DNA of 64,000 nt, from NCBI GenBank assembly GCA_963849365.1, contig CAWKHA010000004.1, positions 744,001-808,000 of the forward strand, given 5' to 3'. This DNA comes from CAVQCJ01 sp963849365 (lineage in GTDB: Bacteria; Actinomycetota; Actinomycetes; Prado026). Position numbers and translations under genes: made by a program. The notes under the pieces are model-generated. The model searched no databases and was not told the origin of the DNA. It worked only from the letters and a program-made list of their open reading frames with translations. This document shows positions 36,751-45,331 of the stretch, in pieces (position 1 is the first letter of the stretch; each line of letters starts with the position of its first letter).

Positions 36751-37875
36751 ATGCCTGTACCGCGTACCCCGGCCAAGCGCCGTCGCCCGGTCCTTCAGGT
36801 GACGCTCGCCGCGCTCACCGTCCAGGCCCTGGTCCAGGGCCTGGTCGCGCACAGCGTCGTCACCCGGAGCTGGTGGGGCACCGAGTGGATGCGGCTGCAG
36901 CTGCACCTGGCCGACCCCAAGGCCGCCGGCACGCACAGCCTCCCCCAGCCGGGCTGGGAAGGCTGGCTGCCGTCGGCGGCGACGGCTGTCGGGATCACCT
37001 TCGCGCTCGTCCTGCTGGCCCTCCTGGTCGTCCGGGTCGGGCGCGGCTGGTGGCTGCTCGCGGTCGCGGCGCTCCCGCTGGTGCCGGTCGAGCTGGAACC
37101 GGGCTCGTGGGCGCCGCCGCTGCCGAACCAGGTCGCGTACGCGCTGGTCTGGCCGGCCCACTCCACCGGGCCGCAGACCACCTGGGCGTGGGTGAGCGCA
37201 TCGATCACGGCGTTGCTGGTGATCCTGCCGGCCGCCACGCTCGCCGCGCTGCGCGGGCGGCGCGCCTGGATCGCATCGAGCGAGGTGATCGGCCGGCTCT
37301 TCCCGGTCGGGCTGGGCTTCCTGCTCTGGCTCGGCTGGCAGGAGAGCGCCGGTGAGCCGACGAACCCCTCCACCGCAGGATGGCGCGGCCTGCTGGTCGT
37401 GATCGGGGCCATGGCCCTCACCGGCGTCGTCCGCAAGTGGCAGGTGCTGGTCGGGCTGGCCGTGCTCCCGGCCCTCGCGGCGGGTGCGGTGCGCTGGACG
37501 ACCGACGTGGACGGCGTCCCCGCCGTGGTGACCGACCAGTCGGCGCTGTGGATGTCGGCGTTCGCCGTGGCCGGTGGGCTGTTCGCCGCCGTGCTCCAGC
37601 CTGCCCTCGGCCGCGCTGCGCGGCGCGGGTGGGCCTACTGGCGGGCGGCCCTGGCGGAGGACGTGGAGCGGCACAACCAGGCGCGGCAGGAACGCGCGGC
37701 ACGCCGGGAGTCCCTCGGTGCGGGCGAGCCGGTCGAACTGCCGGACACCGGCCTCGTACCGGACGAGGAGTCCGAGCTGGACCTCACTGAGGTCGCCGAG
37801 CCGGTGGGGGCAGCGGTCAGCCGGCGTCCAGCCCGAGCAGCATCAGCGCGAGCCGGCGGTCGCCACCGGGCGTGA
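36751..37875 (+). CDS. Hypothetical multi-pass membrane protein
   Basis: 374 residues with about eight membrane helices and a charged C-terminal tail of about 75 residues rich in Arg and Glu. No known family is recognised. The predicted start has no clear ribosome binding site, so it may lie slightly downstream. Its last 59 nt overlap the end of the convergent thioredoxin-NHL gene. Confidence 0.65.
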   Translation: MPVPRTPAKRRRPVLQVTLAALTVQALVQGLVAHSVVTRSWWGTEWMRLQLHLADPKAAGTHSLPQPGWEGWLPSAATAVGITFALVLLALLVVRVGRGWWLLAVAALPLVPVELEPGSWAPPLPNQVAYALVWPAHSTGPQTTWAWVSASITALLVILPAATLAALRGRRAWIASSEVIGRLFPVGLGFLLWLGWQESAGEPTNPSTAGWRGLLVVIGAMALTGVVRKWQVLVGLAVLPALAAGAVRWTTDVDGVPAVVTDQSALWMSAFAVAGGLFAAVLQPALGRAARRGWAYWRAALAEDVERHNQARQERAARRESLGAGEPVELPDTGLVPDEESELDLTEVAEPVGAAVSRRPARAASARAGGRHRA

Positions 37876-39694
37876 CCCGCACGGGCAGGCCCCAGTCCTG
37901 CTGGTGCACGTGGCAGGCCGGGAACTCCACCGCGTCGCTGTCGTCGCAGGACGCCGCGAACGCCGCGACGTGCAGGACACCCTCACCGCTGCCGGCTGCG
38001 ATCTCGAGCACCCGGCTCAGCTCCTGCCCGCTCCCCTCCCCCGCACGCAGCAGCCCCGGCGGCGTGGTGGAGACCAGCAGACGGGTCGAGGGCCCGTACC
38101 GGTCGTCCAGCTTCTGCCCGGGCGGCGGCTCGAACACCACCACCAGCTCCACCTCGCCCGGCGCGACGTCGAGCACCGGGCGTCTGGCCCGGTAGGCGGC
38201 CGCCTCGACCTGCACCGCCTCCTTCGGCAGCCGCACCCTGGTGAGCCGGTGCGCGGCCGACTCCACCACCAGGAGGTCCGGCGGCGCGTCCGGACCCCCG
38301 GACCCGGGGACCAGGACCGCACCGGAGGGTTCGCGCAGCCCGGTCGCGACCGTGCTGACCTGGCCGGTCAGCGGGTCGTAGCGCCGGACTGCGTCGTTGT
38401 ACGTGTCGAGCACCGCGACCGAGCCGTCCGGCAGAGCGGTCACGCCGAGCGGGTGCTGCAGCAGCGCGTCCTGCGCCGGGCCGTCGCGGTGCCCGAAGTC
38501 GAACAGACCCTGGCCCACGTGCGTCATCACCACACCGGCGCGCACGGAGCGCAGGCTCGACGTCTCCGAGTCGGCCAGCCACAGCCGCTCGCCGTCGGCA
38601 TCGGTGCCGACCGCCAGCCCCGACGTCTGGGCGAACCACGCCTGGTCCACCGGGCCGTCGCGCAAGCCTTCGTTCGTCGTCCCGGCGTGCGGCCGCACCC
38701 GGCGCGCGACCGGGTCGAAGTCCCACAGCTGGTGGATCCCGGCCATCGCCACCCGCACGACTCGGTCGGCGGGCGACCACACGACATCCCAGGGCGAGGA
38801 CAGATCCTGCTCGCGGGCAGTCCCGTCCGGCGGGTTCGGCGACCCCTGCATCCACTGGCTGCCGGTTCCGGCCACCGTCGTGACCGTGCCGTCGGTCAGC
38901 GAGACGCCGCGCAGGGCATGGTTGACGGTGTCGGCCACGACGACGTCGTACCCGACCTCGGTGGCCACGTCGGGCGGCAGCAGGCACACGCCGTTGGGCT
39001 CGTGGAAGCGCGCGACGTCGGGCGGCCCGTCGAGCAGGCCGCGCTCGCCGCTGCCGATCGGCGGTCGCGCGGGCGTCTCGCCGTCCGGCTCCAGCAGGGC
39101 CAGGCGGTGGTGCCCCGCGTCGGCGACCAGCACGTGTCCGGTCAACAGCAGCACCGCCTTGGCGGGGAAACGCAGCGTCGAGGGCTGTGGCTCGGGCGGG
39201 ACGTACGGTCCGTCGCCGCGGTGCAGCGTGCCCTTCGCCTCGTGCTCGTCGACGAGCTCGGCCAGCAGGCTGTCCAGCCCGTGCGCGTGCCCCTCGCCGG
39301 AGAACTGCGCGACGACGTACCCCTCGGGGTCGACGAGCGCCAGGGTCGGCCAGGCCCGGACCGCGTACGCGCTCCACGTGACCAGGTCGGGGTCGTCGAG
39401 CACGGGGTGGTGCACCTCGTACCGCTCGACGGCGGCCGCGACTGCGTCGTGGTCGGTCTCGTGCACGAACTTCGGCGAGTGCACGCCGACGGTCACGAGC
39501 ACGTCGGAGTACTTGGCCTCCAACCCCCGCAGCTCCTCGATCACGTGCAGGCAGTTGATGCAGCAGAAGGTCCAGAAGTCGATCAAGAGGAACCGGCCGC
39601 GGAAGTCCGCGATGCCGTACTCCTCGCCGCCGGTGTTCAGCCAGCCACCCCGGCCGGTCAGCTCCGGAGCTCGAACGCGCGCACCGCGGGTCAC
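37817..39694 (-). CDS. Thioredoxin-like / NHL repeat protein (NHLRC2-like)
   Basis: 625 residues. The N-terminal thioredoxin fold carries IDFWTFCCINCLHVIEEL, with the CCINC active-site motif typical of NHLRC2-like proteins. A beta-propeller follows, with NHL blades such as GHVLVADAGHHRLALL, DVVVADTVNHALRGV, RLWLADSETSSLR and GSVAVLDTYNDAVRRY. A C-terminal beta domain ends the protein. There is no signal peptide, so it should be cytosolic; the redox partner is unknown. The GTG start has CAGACT 7 nt upstream, suggesting a leaderless transcript. Confidence 0.9.
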   Translation of the reverse strand: MTRGARVRAPELTGRGGWLNTGGEEYGIADFRGRFLLIDFWTFCCINCLHVIEELRGLEAKYSDVLVTVGVHSPKFVHETDHDAVAAAVERYEVHHPVLDDPDLVTWSAYAVRAWPTLALVDPEGYVVAQFSGEGHAHGLDSLLAELVDEHEAKGTLHRGDGPYVPPEPQPSTLRFPAKAVLLLTGHVLVADAGHHRLALLEPDGETPARPPIGSGERGLLDGPPDVARFHEPNGVCLLPPDVATEVGYDVVVADTVNHALRGVSLTDGTVTTVAGTGSQWMQGSPNPPDGTAREQDLSSPWDVVWSPADRVVRVAMAGIHQLWDFDPVARRVRPHAGTTNEGLRDGPVDQAWFAQTSGLAVGTDADGERLWLADSETSSLRSVRAGVVMTHVGQGLFDFGHRDGPAQDALLQHPLGVTALPDGSVAVLDTYNDAVRRYDPLTGQVSTVATGLREPSGAVLVPGSGGPDAPPDLLVVESAAHRLTRVRLPKEAVQVEAAAYRARRPVLDVAPGEVELVVVFEPPPGQKLDDRYGPSTRLLVSTTPPGLLRAGEGSGQELSRVLEIAAGSGEGVLHVAAFAASCDDSDAVEFPACHVHQQDWGLPVRVTPGGDRRLALMLLGLDAG

Positions 39695-39736
39695 GTCGTC
39701 GAGTCTGCCAGCCGGACAGCCGCCAACCGGGGACTC

Positions 39737-39776
39737 GTCAGACTCAGACGGGGCTCTGGCCCCGTCTGAATCTGAC
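39737..39776. repeat. Strong hairpin between divergent genes
   Basis: An 18-bp stem with a single mismatch (left arm starts GTCAGACTCAGACGGGG) encloses a 4-nt TCTG loop. It looks like an intrinsic terminator in both directions, yet it lies between two divergently transcribed genes, 43 nt from one start codon and 46 nt from the other, where no transcript should end. Confidence 0.75.
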
Positions 39777-39821
39777 AGGCGCGTCTTCGTGAGCGAGGTG
39801 CGGTCCTCTAGGGTCCGGAAC

Positions 39822-40511
39822 GTGTACGCGACCGAGCTCCTGACCGGGCGGGCACTGCCCGAGCGGACGATCTGCCTGACCTACGACGACGGGCCGGGCA
39901 GCACCGTCGGGGACGGCCCGGGTCCCAGGACGCTGGAGCTCGCGACCTACCTGGCCGACGAGGGGATCAGCGCGGCGTTCTTCATGACCGGCCGGCACGT
40001 CGAGCAGATGCCGCACGCGCCGGCCGGCGTCCGCGCGCTCGGCCACATCGTCGGCAACCACACGTACTCGCACCCGCACCTGCCCGACCTCCTCGCCGCG
40101 GGCGGCGACCCGGCCGAAGAGCTGGCGCGCACGGACCGGCTGATCGCGGCCGGCGTGGACGGCCCGATCTGGTTCCGCCCGCCGTACGGCGACTGGTCGG
40201 CCGCGCTGGCGGACCGGCTGAACAGCGACCCGCGGGTGTCGGCGCAGCACATCGGTCCGGTGGGGTGGGACATCGACGCCGGCGACTGGATGCTCTGGCA
40301 GGACCGGGTCGGGGCCGTCGACGCGGCGGAGGCGTTCCTCGCCGCCGTCACGACGGCCGGCCGCGGCATCCTGCTGATGCACGACAGCACCGCGGACAGC
40401 GACTTCATCAAGGAGGGCAACGCCGCGTACGCCACCACGAGGCTCCTGGTCCCGGAGCTGCGCCGGCGGGGCTACACCTTCGTCGGCCTCGACGGGGTCC
40501 CCTTGACCTGA
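39822..40511 (+). CDS. Polysaccharide deacetylase (NodB homology domain)
   Basis: 229 residues, essentially the NodB domain alone. TYDDGPG holds the catalytic base and metal Asp, NHTYSHPHLPD the metal His pair, RPPYGDW motif 3, WDIDAGDW motif 4 and ILLMHDS motif 5 with the catalytic His. It should remove N- or O-acetyl groups from a carbohydrate such as peptidoglycan or chitin-type polymer. No signal peptide is seen. GTG at 39822 is chosen because TAGGGT lies exactly 7 nt before it; GTG codons at 39789 and 39798 are alternatives. Confidence 0.88.
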   Translation: MYATELLTGRALPERTICLTYDDGPGSTVGDGPGPRTLELATYLADEGISAAFFMTGRHVEQMPHAPAGVRALGHIVGNHTYSHPHLPDLLAAGGDPAEELARTDRLIAAGVDGPIWFRPPYGDWSAALADRLNSDPRVSAQHIGPVGWDIDAGDWMLWQDRVGAVDAAEAFLAAVTTAGRGILLMHDSTADSDFIKEGNAAYATTRLLVPELRRRGYTFVGLDGVPLT

Positions 40512-40630
40512 CCGTCGCCGCAGCTCGGTCAGGCGACGCCCCGGTGAACTACAGACAAACGGCGCACGGGGATGCATGATGCGTCCGTCCGGAACGGCCT
40601 CCGCCGACCGTTCCAGGGCAGGGGGGTCAA

Positions 40631-40822
40631 GTGGCAGACGGAGCGGACGAGCGTCCTTCGGTGCTGCGGCGCGCCCGGGAGCGGCTGCTCGTCGCGCTGG
40701 GCCGCGGCGGGCTGGTGCTGCTCGCCCTCGCCGGCATGGTCGCCGTGATCGCGCTCGTGCTGTTCGTCGTGAGCTGGTTCACCGGGCTCGGACCGGAGGG
40801 CCCGGGCCGCGAGCACTACTGA
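40631..40822 (+). CDS. Small single-pass membrane protein
   Basis: 63 residues: a basic N-terminal third, one membrane helix (GLVLLALAGMVAVIALVLFVVSW) described at residues 27-49, and a short Gly/Pro-rich tail. GGGCAGGGGGG gives a strong ribosome binding site 5-6 nt before the GTG. No family is recognised. It converges with the amidase gene 17 nt downstream. Confidence 0.65.
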   Translation: MADGADERPSVLRRARERLLVALGRGGLVLLALAGMVAVIALVLFVVSWFTGLGPEGPGREHY

Positions 40823-40839
40823 CGACGCGACGGGTCGGG

Positions 40840-41631
40840 TCAGCCGGCGCCGGGGCCGCCCAGCCGGCGGTCGGCGAGCACAGGGAAGTCGCCCCGGGTC
40901 TTGGCGACGTGCGCCAGGTCGAGGTCTGCGACCAGGACCTGCTCGTCGTTGCCCGCCTCGGCGAGCACGGCGCCCCACGGGTCGACCAGGACGGACCGGC
41001 CACCGAGCCTGACCCCGCCCTGGTCCCCGCAGCCGTTCAGCGCGACGACGAACGCCTGGTCCTCCACTGCACGGGCACGGGCCAGCAGGCTCCAGTGCGC
41101 GATGCGCGGGACCGGCCACGCCGCCGGCAGCAGGAACAGCTCGGCGCCACGGTCGACGAAGGCGCGGAACAACTCGGGGAAGCGCAGGTCGTAGCAGGTG
41201 GCCAGGGCGACGGGCGTCCCTTCGACGTCGGTGGTGACGACCTCGGTCCCGGGGGTGAGCACGGTCGTCTCGCCGCCGGCGAAGCCGAAGAGATGGATCT
41301 TGCGGTAGGCGGCCGCCAGCGACCCGTCCGGGCGCAGCAGGACCGAGGTGTTGTAGAGGCGTCCGTCCTCGGCCCGCTCCACCACCGAACCGCCGTGCAC
41401 CCAGGCGCCGAGGTCGCGCGCTGCGCCGGCCAGCGCCGCCACCGTCGGCCCGTCCAGCGGCTCGGCGGTCGCGGCGAACGACCCGAACGCGAACCCGCCC
41501 TGCACCCACAGCTCGGGCAGCACGACGAGATCGGCTCCCGACTGCGACCGTACGAGCGCGGCGGCCCGCTCGATCCGGGCCGCGGGCTCCTCGGACAGAG
41601 ACGTCTCGAGCTGGATCGCGTGGACGCGCAT
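40840..41631 (-). CDS. Carbon-nitrogen hydrolase (nitrilase superfamily amidase)
   Basis: 263 residues with the catalytic Glu in VVLPELWVQGG, Lys in YRKIHLFGF and Cys in LATCYDLRFPELF. The YRKIHLF and CYDLRFPE signatures are closest to omega-amidase/Nit2-type enzymes that hydrolyse alpha-keto acid amides or deaminated glutathione. The ATG has GAGACT 6 nt upstream. It is transcribed in the same direction as bkdABC, starting 20 nt after the bkdC stop, so it could be read through from that operon. Confidence 0.88.
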   Translation of the reverse strand: MRVHAIQLETSLSEEPAARIERAAALVRSQSGADLVVLPELWVQGGFAFGSFAATAEPLDGPTVAALAGAARDLGAWVHGGSVVERAEDGRLYNTSVLLRPDGSLAAAYRKIHLFGFAGGETTVLTPGTEVVTTDVEGTPVALATCYDLRFPELFRAFVDRGAELFLLPAAWPVPRIAHWSLLARARAVEDQAFVVALNGCGDQGGVRLGGRSVLVDPWGAVLAEAGNDEQVLVADLDLAHVAKTRGDFPVLADRRLGGPGAG

Positions 41632-41650
41632 GCCGCCAGTCTCCCCCCGG

Positions 41651-43075
41651 TCAGCGGCCGACGGGAGGCATGGCCGGGTCGGACAGCACCGACGCGACCC
41701 CGCCGAGGAACCGCGCGCCGGTCGCGCCGTCGATGAAGCGGTGGTCGAACGAGAGCGCCAGCTGCACCACCCACCGCGGCCGCACCTTGCCCTTGTGCAC
41801 CCACGGCCGCTCGCGGAACGCCCCGACCGCCAGGATCGCCGACTCGCCCGGGTTGATGATCGGCGTACCGCCGTCGATCCCGAACACCCCGACGTTCGTG
41901 ATCGTGAACGTCCCGCCGGACATGTCGGCGGGTGCGGTCCGTCCCGACCGCGCGGTCTCGACCAGCCCCTGCAGGGCGACGGCCAGCTCGGGCAACGAGA
42001 GCCGGTCCGCCGCCTTGATGTTCGGCACGATCAGCCCGCGCGGGGTGTCCGCGGCGAAACCGAGGTTCACGTGGTCCTTGTAGACCACCTCGCCGGTCTC
42101 GTCGTCCCAGAACGCGTTGACCTCCGGCACCACCTTGGCCATCAGCAGCACCGCGCGCGCGACCAGCAGCAGCGGTCCGACCCGCGCCTCGCGGAAGCCG
42201 GGCGTCTCGCGCAGCCGGTGCACGAGCTTGACCGAGCGGGTGACGTCGACCTCGGTCCACTCGGTGACGTGCGGGATCGTGAACGCCGAGCGCACCATCG
42301 CGTCGGCCATGTACCTGCGCACGCCGCGGACCTGCTCGCGCCGCTCCCCGAGCACCGCGGTGCCGCCGGAGCTGAGCACGACGCCGGAGACCGAGTCGCC
42401 CGGCGGCACCCCCAGCCCGGCTGCCGTGCGCTCGACGTCCTCTCGGGTGACGGTCCCGTCCGGCCCGGACGGCGCCACCGACGCCAGGTCGACGCCCAGG
42501 TCCTTGGCCAGCTTGCGAACGGGCGGCTTGGCCCGCGACTGGGTGCGCACGCCGAGGTCGGGCGCCGGCGTCGCGCCGGCGGCCGCGCCGGCCGTGGTCC
42601 GGCGGGGGCGCCGCGTGACCGACCCGGACATGACGCCGTAGCCGACCAGCACCGCCTCACGCTGCGGCTTGGGCGTCGGGACGAACTCGGCGGCTGCGAG
42701 GCGGCGGGCGCTCGACGCGGTCGCGTCCGGCGCGGACGGCGACGCGGAGGGCGGCGCGGACGGCGGCGCGGACGGCGGGACCGGGACCGCGGGCTCCGAC
42801 GGTGCCGCCGGCGTCGCCGCCGCTGCGCCGGGCTCGGTGTCGATGGTGATGATCGGGGTGCCGACCAGGACCGTCGTCCCCGCCTCGACCATGAGCTCGG
42901 TGACCAGCCCGGCGTACGGGGAGGGCAGCTCGACGGCGGCCTTGGCCGTCTCCACCTCGACCAGGGGCTGGTTGACCACGACGGTCTCACCGACCTTGAC
43001 GAGCCACTGCAGGATCTCGCCCTCGGTCAGGCCCTCTCCGACGTCGGGGAGGCGGAACTGCTGGTACGTCGGCAT
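41651..43075 (-). CDS. bkdC: Branched-chain 2-oxoacid dehydrogenase E2 (dihydrolipoamide acyltransferase)
   Basis: 474 residues. The lipoyl domain (1-80) has the lipoylated Lys in VETAKAAVELPSPYAG. A Pro/Ala/Ser-rich linker, a peripheral subunit-binding domain (PPVRKLAKDLGVDLASV) and the acyltransferase core follow; the catalytic His and Asp are in LSFDHRFIDGATGA. It transfers the acyl group from E1 to CoA. The ATG overlaps the E1-beta stop (TGATG). Substrate preference for branched-chain rather than pyruvate is inferred from the E1 subunits and the mycobacterial bkdABC order. Confidence 0.92.
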   Translation of the reverse strand: MPTYQQFRLPDVGEGLTEGEILQWLVKVGETVVVNQPLVEVETAKAAVELPSPYAGLVTELMVEAGTTVLVGTPIITIDTEPGAAAATPAAPSEPAVPVPPSAPPSAPPSASPSAPDATASSARRLAAAEFVPTPKPQREAVLVGYGVMSGSVTRRPRRTTAGAAAGATPAPDLGVRTQSRAKPPVRKLAKDLGVDLASVAPSGPDGTVTREDVERTAAGLGVPPGDSVSGVVLSSGGTAVLGERREQVRGVRRYMADAMVRSAFTIPHVTEWTEVDVTRSVKLVHRLRETPGFREARVGPLLLVARAVLLMAKVVPEVNAFWDDETGEVVYKDHVNLGFAADTPRGLIVPNIKAADRLSLPELAVALQGLVETARSGRTAPADMSGGTFTITNVGVFGIDGGTPIINPGESAILAVGAFRERPWVHKGKVRPRWVVQLALSFDHRFIDGATGARFLGGVASVLSDPAMPPVGR

Positions 43076-44052
43076 CAGAGCGCCAACGAGCGGTCGACGG
43101 CGTCCAGCACCCGGTCCAGGTCGGGCAGGTAGTGCTCCTCCAGCCGCGACGGCGGGTACGGCGCGTCGTAGCCGCCGACCCGCAGCACGGGGGCGTGCAG
43201 GGAGTAGAAGCAGCGCTCGGTGACCCGGGCGGCCAGCTCGGCGCCCAGGCCGAGGAACACCGGGGCCTCGTGGACGACGACCAGACGGCCGGTCCGTTCC
43301 ACCGACAGGCACACGGCGTCCAGGTCCAGCGGCGACAGCGTCCGCAGGTCGAGCACCTCGATCTCGACGCCGTCGGGGGCCGCCGCCTGGGCCGCGTCCA
43401 GGCAGGTGCGCACCATCGGGCCGTAGCACGCGATCGTCACGTCCCGGCCGGGACGGACCAGACGGGCCTGGAAGAGCGGGTCCGGGGTCGCCGCCGGGTC
43501 CAGCTCGGCCTTCTCCCAGTAGCGCCGCTTGGGCTCCATGAACACGACCGGGTCGTCGCACCGGATCGCCTGCTGGATCATCCAGTAGCCGTCGACCGGG
43601 TTGGACGGGCTCACCACGCGAAGGCCGGCGGTGTGCGCGAAGTACGCCTCCGGGCTCTCACTGTGGTGCTCGACCGCGCCGATGCCGCCCCCGAACGGGA
43701 TACGGATGACGATCGGCATGAGCAGGTCGCCGCGCGAGCGGGCGTGCAGCTTGGCGACCTGGGAGACGATCTGGTCGAACGCCGGGTAGACGAAGCCGTC
43801 GAACTGGATCTCCACCACCGGCCGGTAGCCGCGCATCGCCAGCCCCACCGCGCTCCCCACGATCCCGCTCTCCGCGAGCGGGGAGTCGATCACGCGGTCC
43901 TCGCCGAAGTCCTTCTGCAGCGCGTCGGTGATGCGGAAGACACCGCCGAGCTTGCCGATGTCCTCGCCGATCATCACCACGCGTTCGTCGTTCTCCAGCG
44001 CCCGCCGCAGACCCAGGTTGAGCGCCCTCGCGAGGGTGACCGTCTCGCTCAC
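43075..44052 (-). CDS. bkdB: Branched-chain 2-oxoacid dehydrogenase E1, beta subunit
   Basis: 325 residues. VVMIGEDIGKLGGVFR, DSPLAESGIVGSAVGLAMRG and PFGGGIGAVEHHSESPEAYF are typical thiamine diphosphate-dependent E1-beta segments, the last including residues that shape the active site. It works as an alpha2-beta2 tetramer with the product of the preceding gene. The GTG overlaps the E1-alpha stop (GTGA). Confidence 0.94.
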   Translation of the reverse strand: MSETVTLARALNLGLRRALENDERVVMIGEDIGKLGGVFRITDALQKDFGEDRVIDSPLAESGIVGSAVGLAMRGYRPVVEIQFDGFVYPAFDQIVSQVAKLHARSRGDLLMPIVIRIPFGGGIGAVEHHSESPEAYFAHTAGLRVVSPSNPVDGYWMIQQAIRCDDPVVFMEPKRRYWEKAELDPAATPDPLFQARLVRPGRDVTIACYGPMVRTCLDAAQAAAPDGVEIEVLDLRTLSPLDLDAVCLSVERTGRLVVVHEAPVFLGLGAELAARVTERCFYSLHAPVLRVGGYDAPYPPSRLEEHYLPDLDRVLDAVDRSLAL

Positions 44053-45176
44053 CGGTGCCCCCCGTGTGCGCCGGCTCCGGCGGGGGCGTCCTCGAACGAG
44101 CCGAGGTAGGCCGCCAGCTCGGCCCGCTCGGCCTGCACCAGCGGGTGCGGCTCGGCGTACACCTGGTCGAGCATGCGGTCCGGCTCGGGGTCGGGCAACG
44201 CTCTGCACCCGTCGCGCAGCCGCACGGCCAGCGTCTCCGCCTCCGCCTCGATGCCGTCGAAGAACGCCTGGTCGGCCAGCTGCTGGCGCCACAGGAACGA
44301 GCGCACCCGTTCGATCGGGTCCTTGAGCCGCCAGGCTTCCAGGTCGCTGGCCAGGCGGTAACGGGTCGGGTCGTCCGAGGTGGTGTGCGCCCCCATGCGG
44401 TACGTGAACGCCTCGATCAGCGACGGTCCGGCGCCCTCGCGCGCGTCGGCCAGGTGCTTGCGCGTCACGGCGAGGACGGCCAGCACGTCGTTGCCGTCCA
44501 CCCGCACGCCCGGGAACCCGAAGCCGTTCGCCCGCCGGTACAGCGGGATCTTGGACTGCTTCTCCAGCGGCTCGGAGATGGCCCACTGGTTGTTCTGGCA
44601 GAAGAAGACGACCGGGGCGTTGAACGAGGCGGCGAAGATGAACGCCTCGTTCACATCGCCCTGGCTCGACGCTCCGTCGCCGAAGTACGCGACCACGGCC
44701 GGCGTCCGGTCCTGCTGGGCGCGCCGGCGGTCGATCAGCAGGCCCATCGCGTAGCCGACCGCGTGCAGGCACTGGTTGCCGATGACGATCGTGTACAGCG
44801 CGAAGTTCTTCTCGTTCGGGTCCCAGCCGCCGTTGGAGACGCCGCGGAACATCCCCAGCAGCTCGAGCGGGTCCACGCCACGGGTGTGCGCCACGCCGTG
44901 CTCGCGGTAGGTGGGGAAGGCGAAGTCGTCCGGCTCCAGCGCCCGGCCCGAGCCCACCTGGGCGGCTTCCTGGCCGAGCAGGCTGGCCCACAGGCCGAGC
45001 TCGCCCTGCCGCTGCAGCGCCGTCGCCTCGACGTCGGCGCGGCGGACGAGGACCAGGTCGCGGTACAGGTCGCGGTAGTCGGTGTCGGAGAGGTCGACGT
45101 CGTAGCCGGGGTGGTGCACCCGTTCGCCCTCGGGGGTGAGCAGCTGGACGAGCTCGATGGGTGATCCGGTGTCCAC
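44049..45176 (-). CDS. bkdA: Branched-chain 2-oxoacid dehydrogenase E1, alpha subunit
   Basis: 375 residues. The thiamine diphosphate motif is GDGASSQGDVNEAF ending in FFCQNNQWAIS. It decarboxylates branched-chain 2-oxo acids from Leu, Ile and Val. Two GTG codons compete as start: the one at 45182 has GAGGAG only 1 nt upstream, while GTG at 45176 has it 7 nt upstream, so 45176 is chosen. E3 (lipoamide dehydrogenase) is not in the window. Confidence 0.93.
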   Translation of the reverse strand: MDTGSPIELVQLLTPEGERVHHPGYDVDLSDTDYRDLYRDLVLVRRADVEATALQRQGELGLWASLLGQEAAQVGSGRALEPDDFAFPTYREHGVAHTRGVDPLELLGMFRGVSNGGWDPNEKNFALYTIVIGNQCLHAVGYAMGLLIDRRRAQQDRTPAVVAYFGDGASSQGDVNEAFIFAASFNAPVVFFCQNNQWAISEPLEKQSKIPLYRRANGFGFPGVRVDGNDVLAVLAVTRKHLADAREGAGPSLIEAFTYRMGAHTTSDDPTRYRLASDLEAWRLKDPIERVRSFLWRQQLADQAFFDGIEAEAETLAVRLRDGCRALPDPEPDRMLDQVYAEPHPLVQAERAELAAYLGSFEDAPAGAGAHGGHR

Positions 45177-45331
45177 GCGCACACTCCTCGGGACGTGCCG
45201 GCCGCGGGGTCACCGCCAACCGGACGGCTCGGTCCGCCGACCCCTGGGGTGTGGGGTCTTGGGGCCGACGTTATCGCCTGCATCCATGATCGGGTCGCAG
45301 CGGGCACGCACTTGAGGCGGACCGCGTCGGC

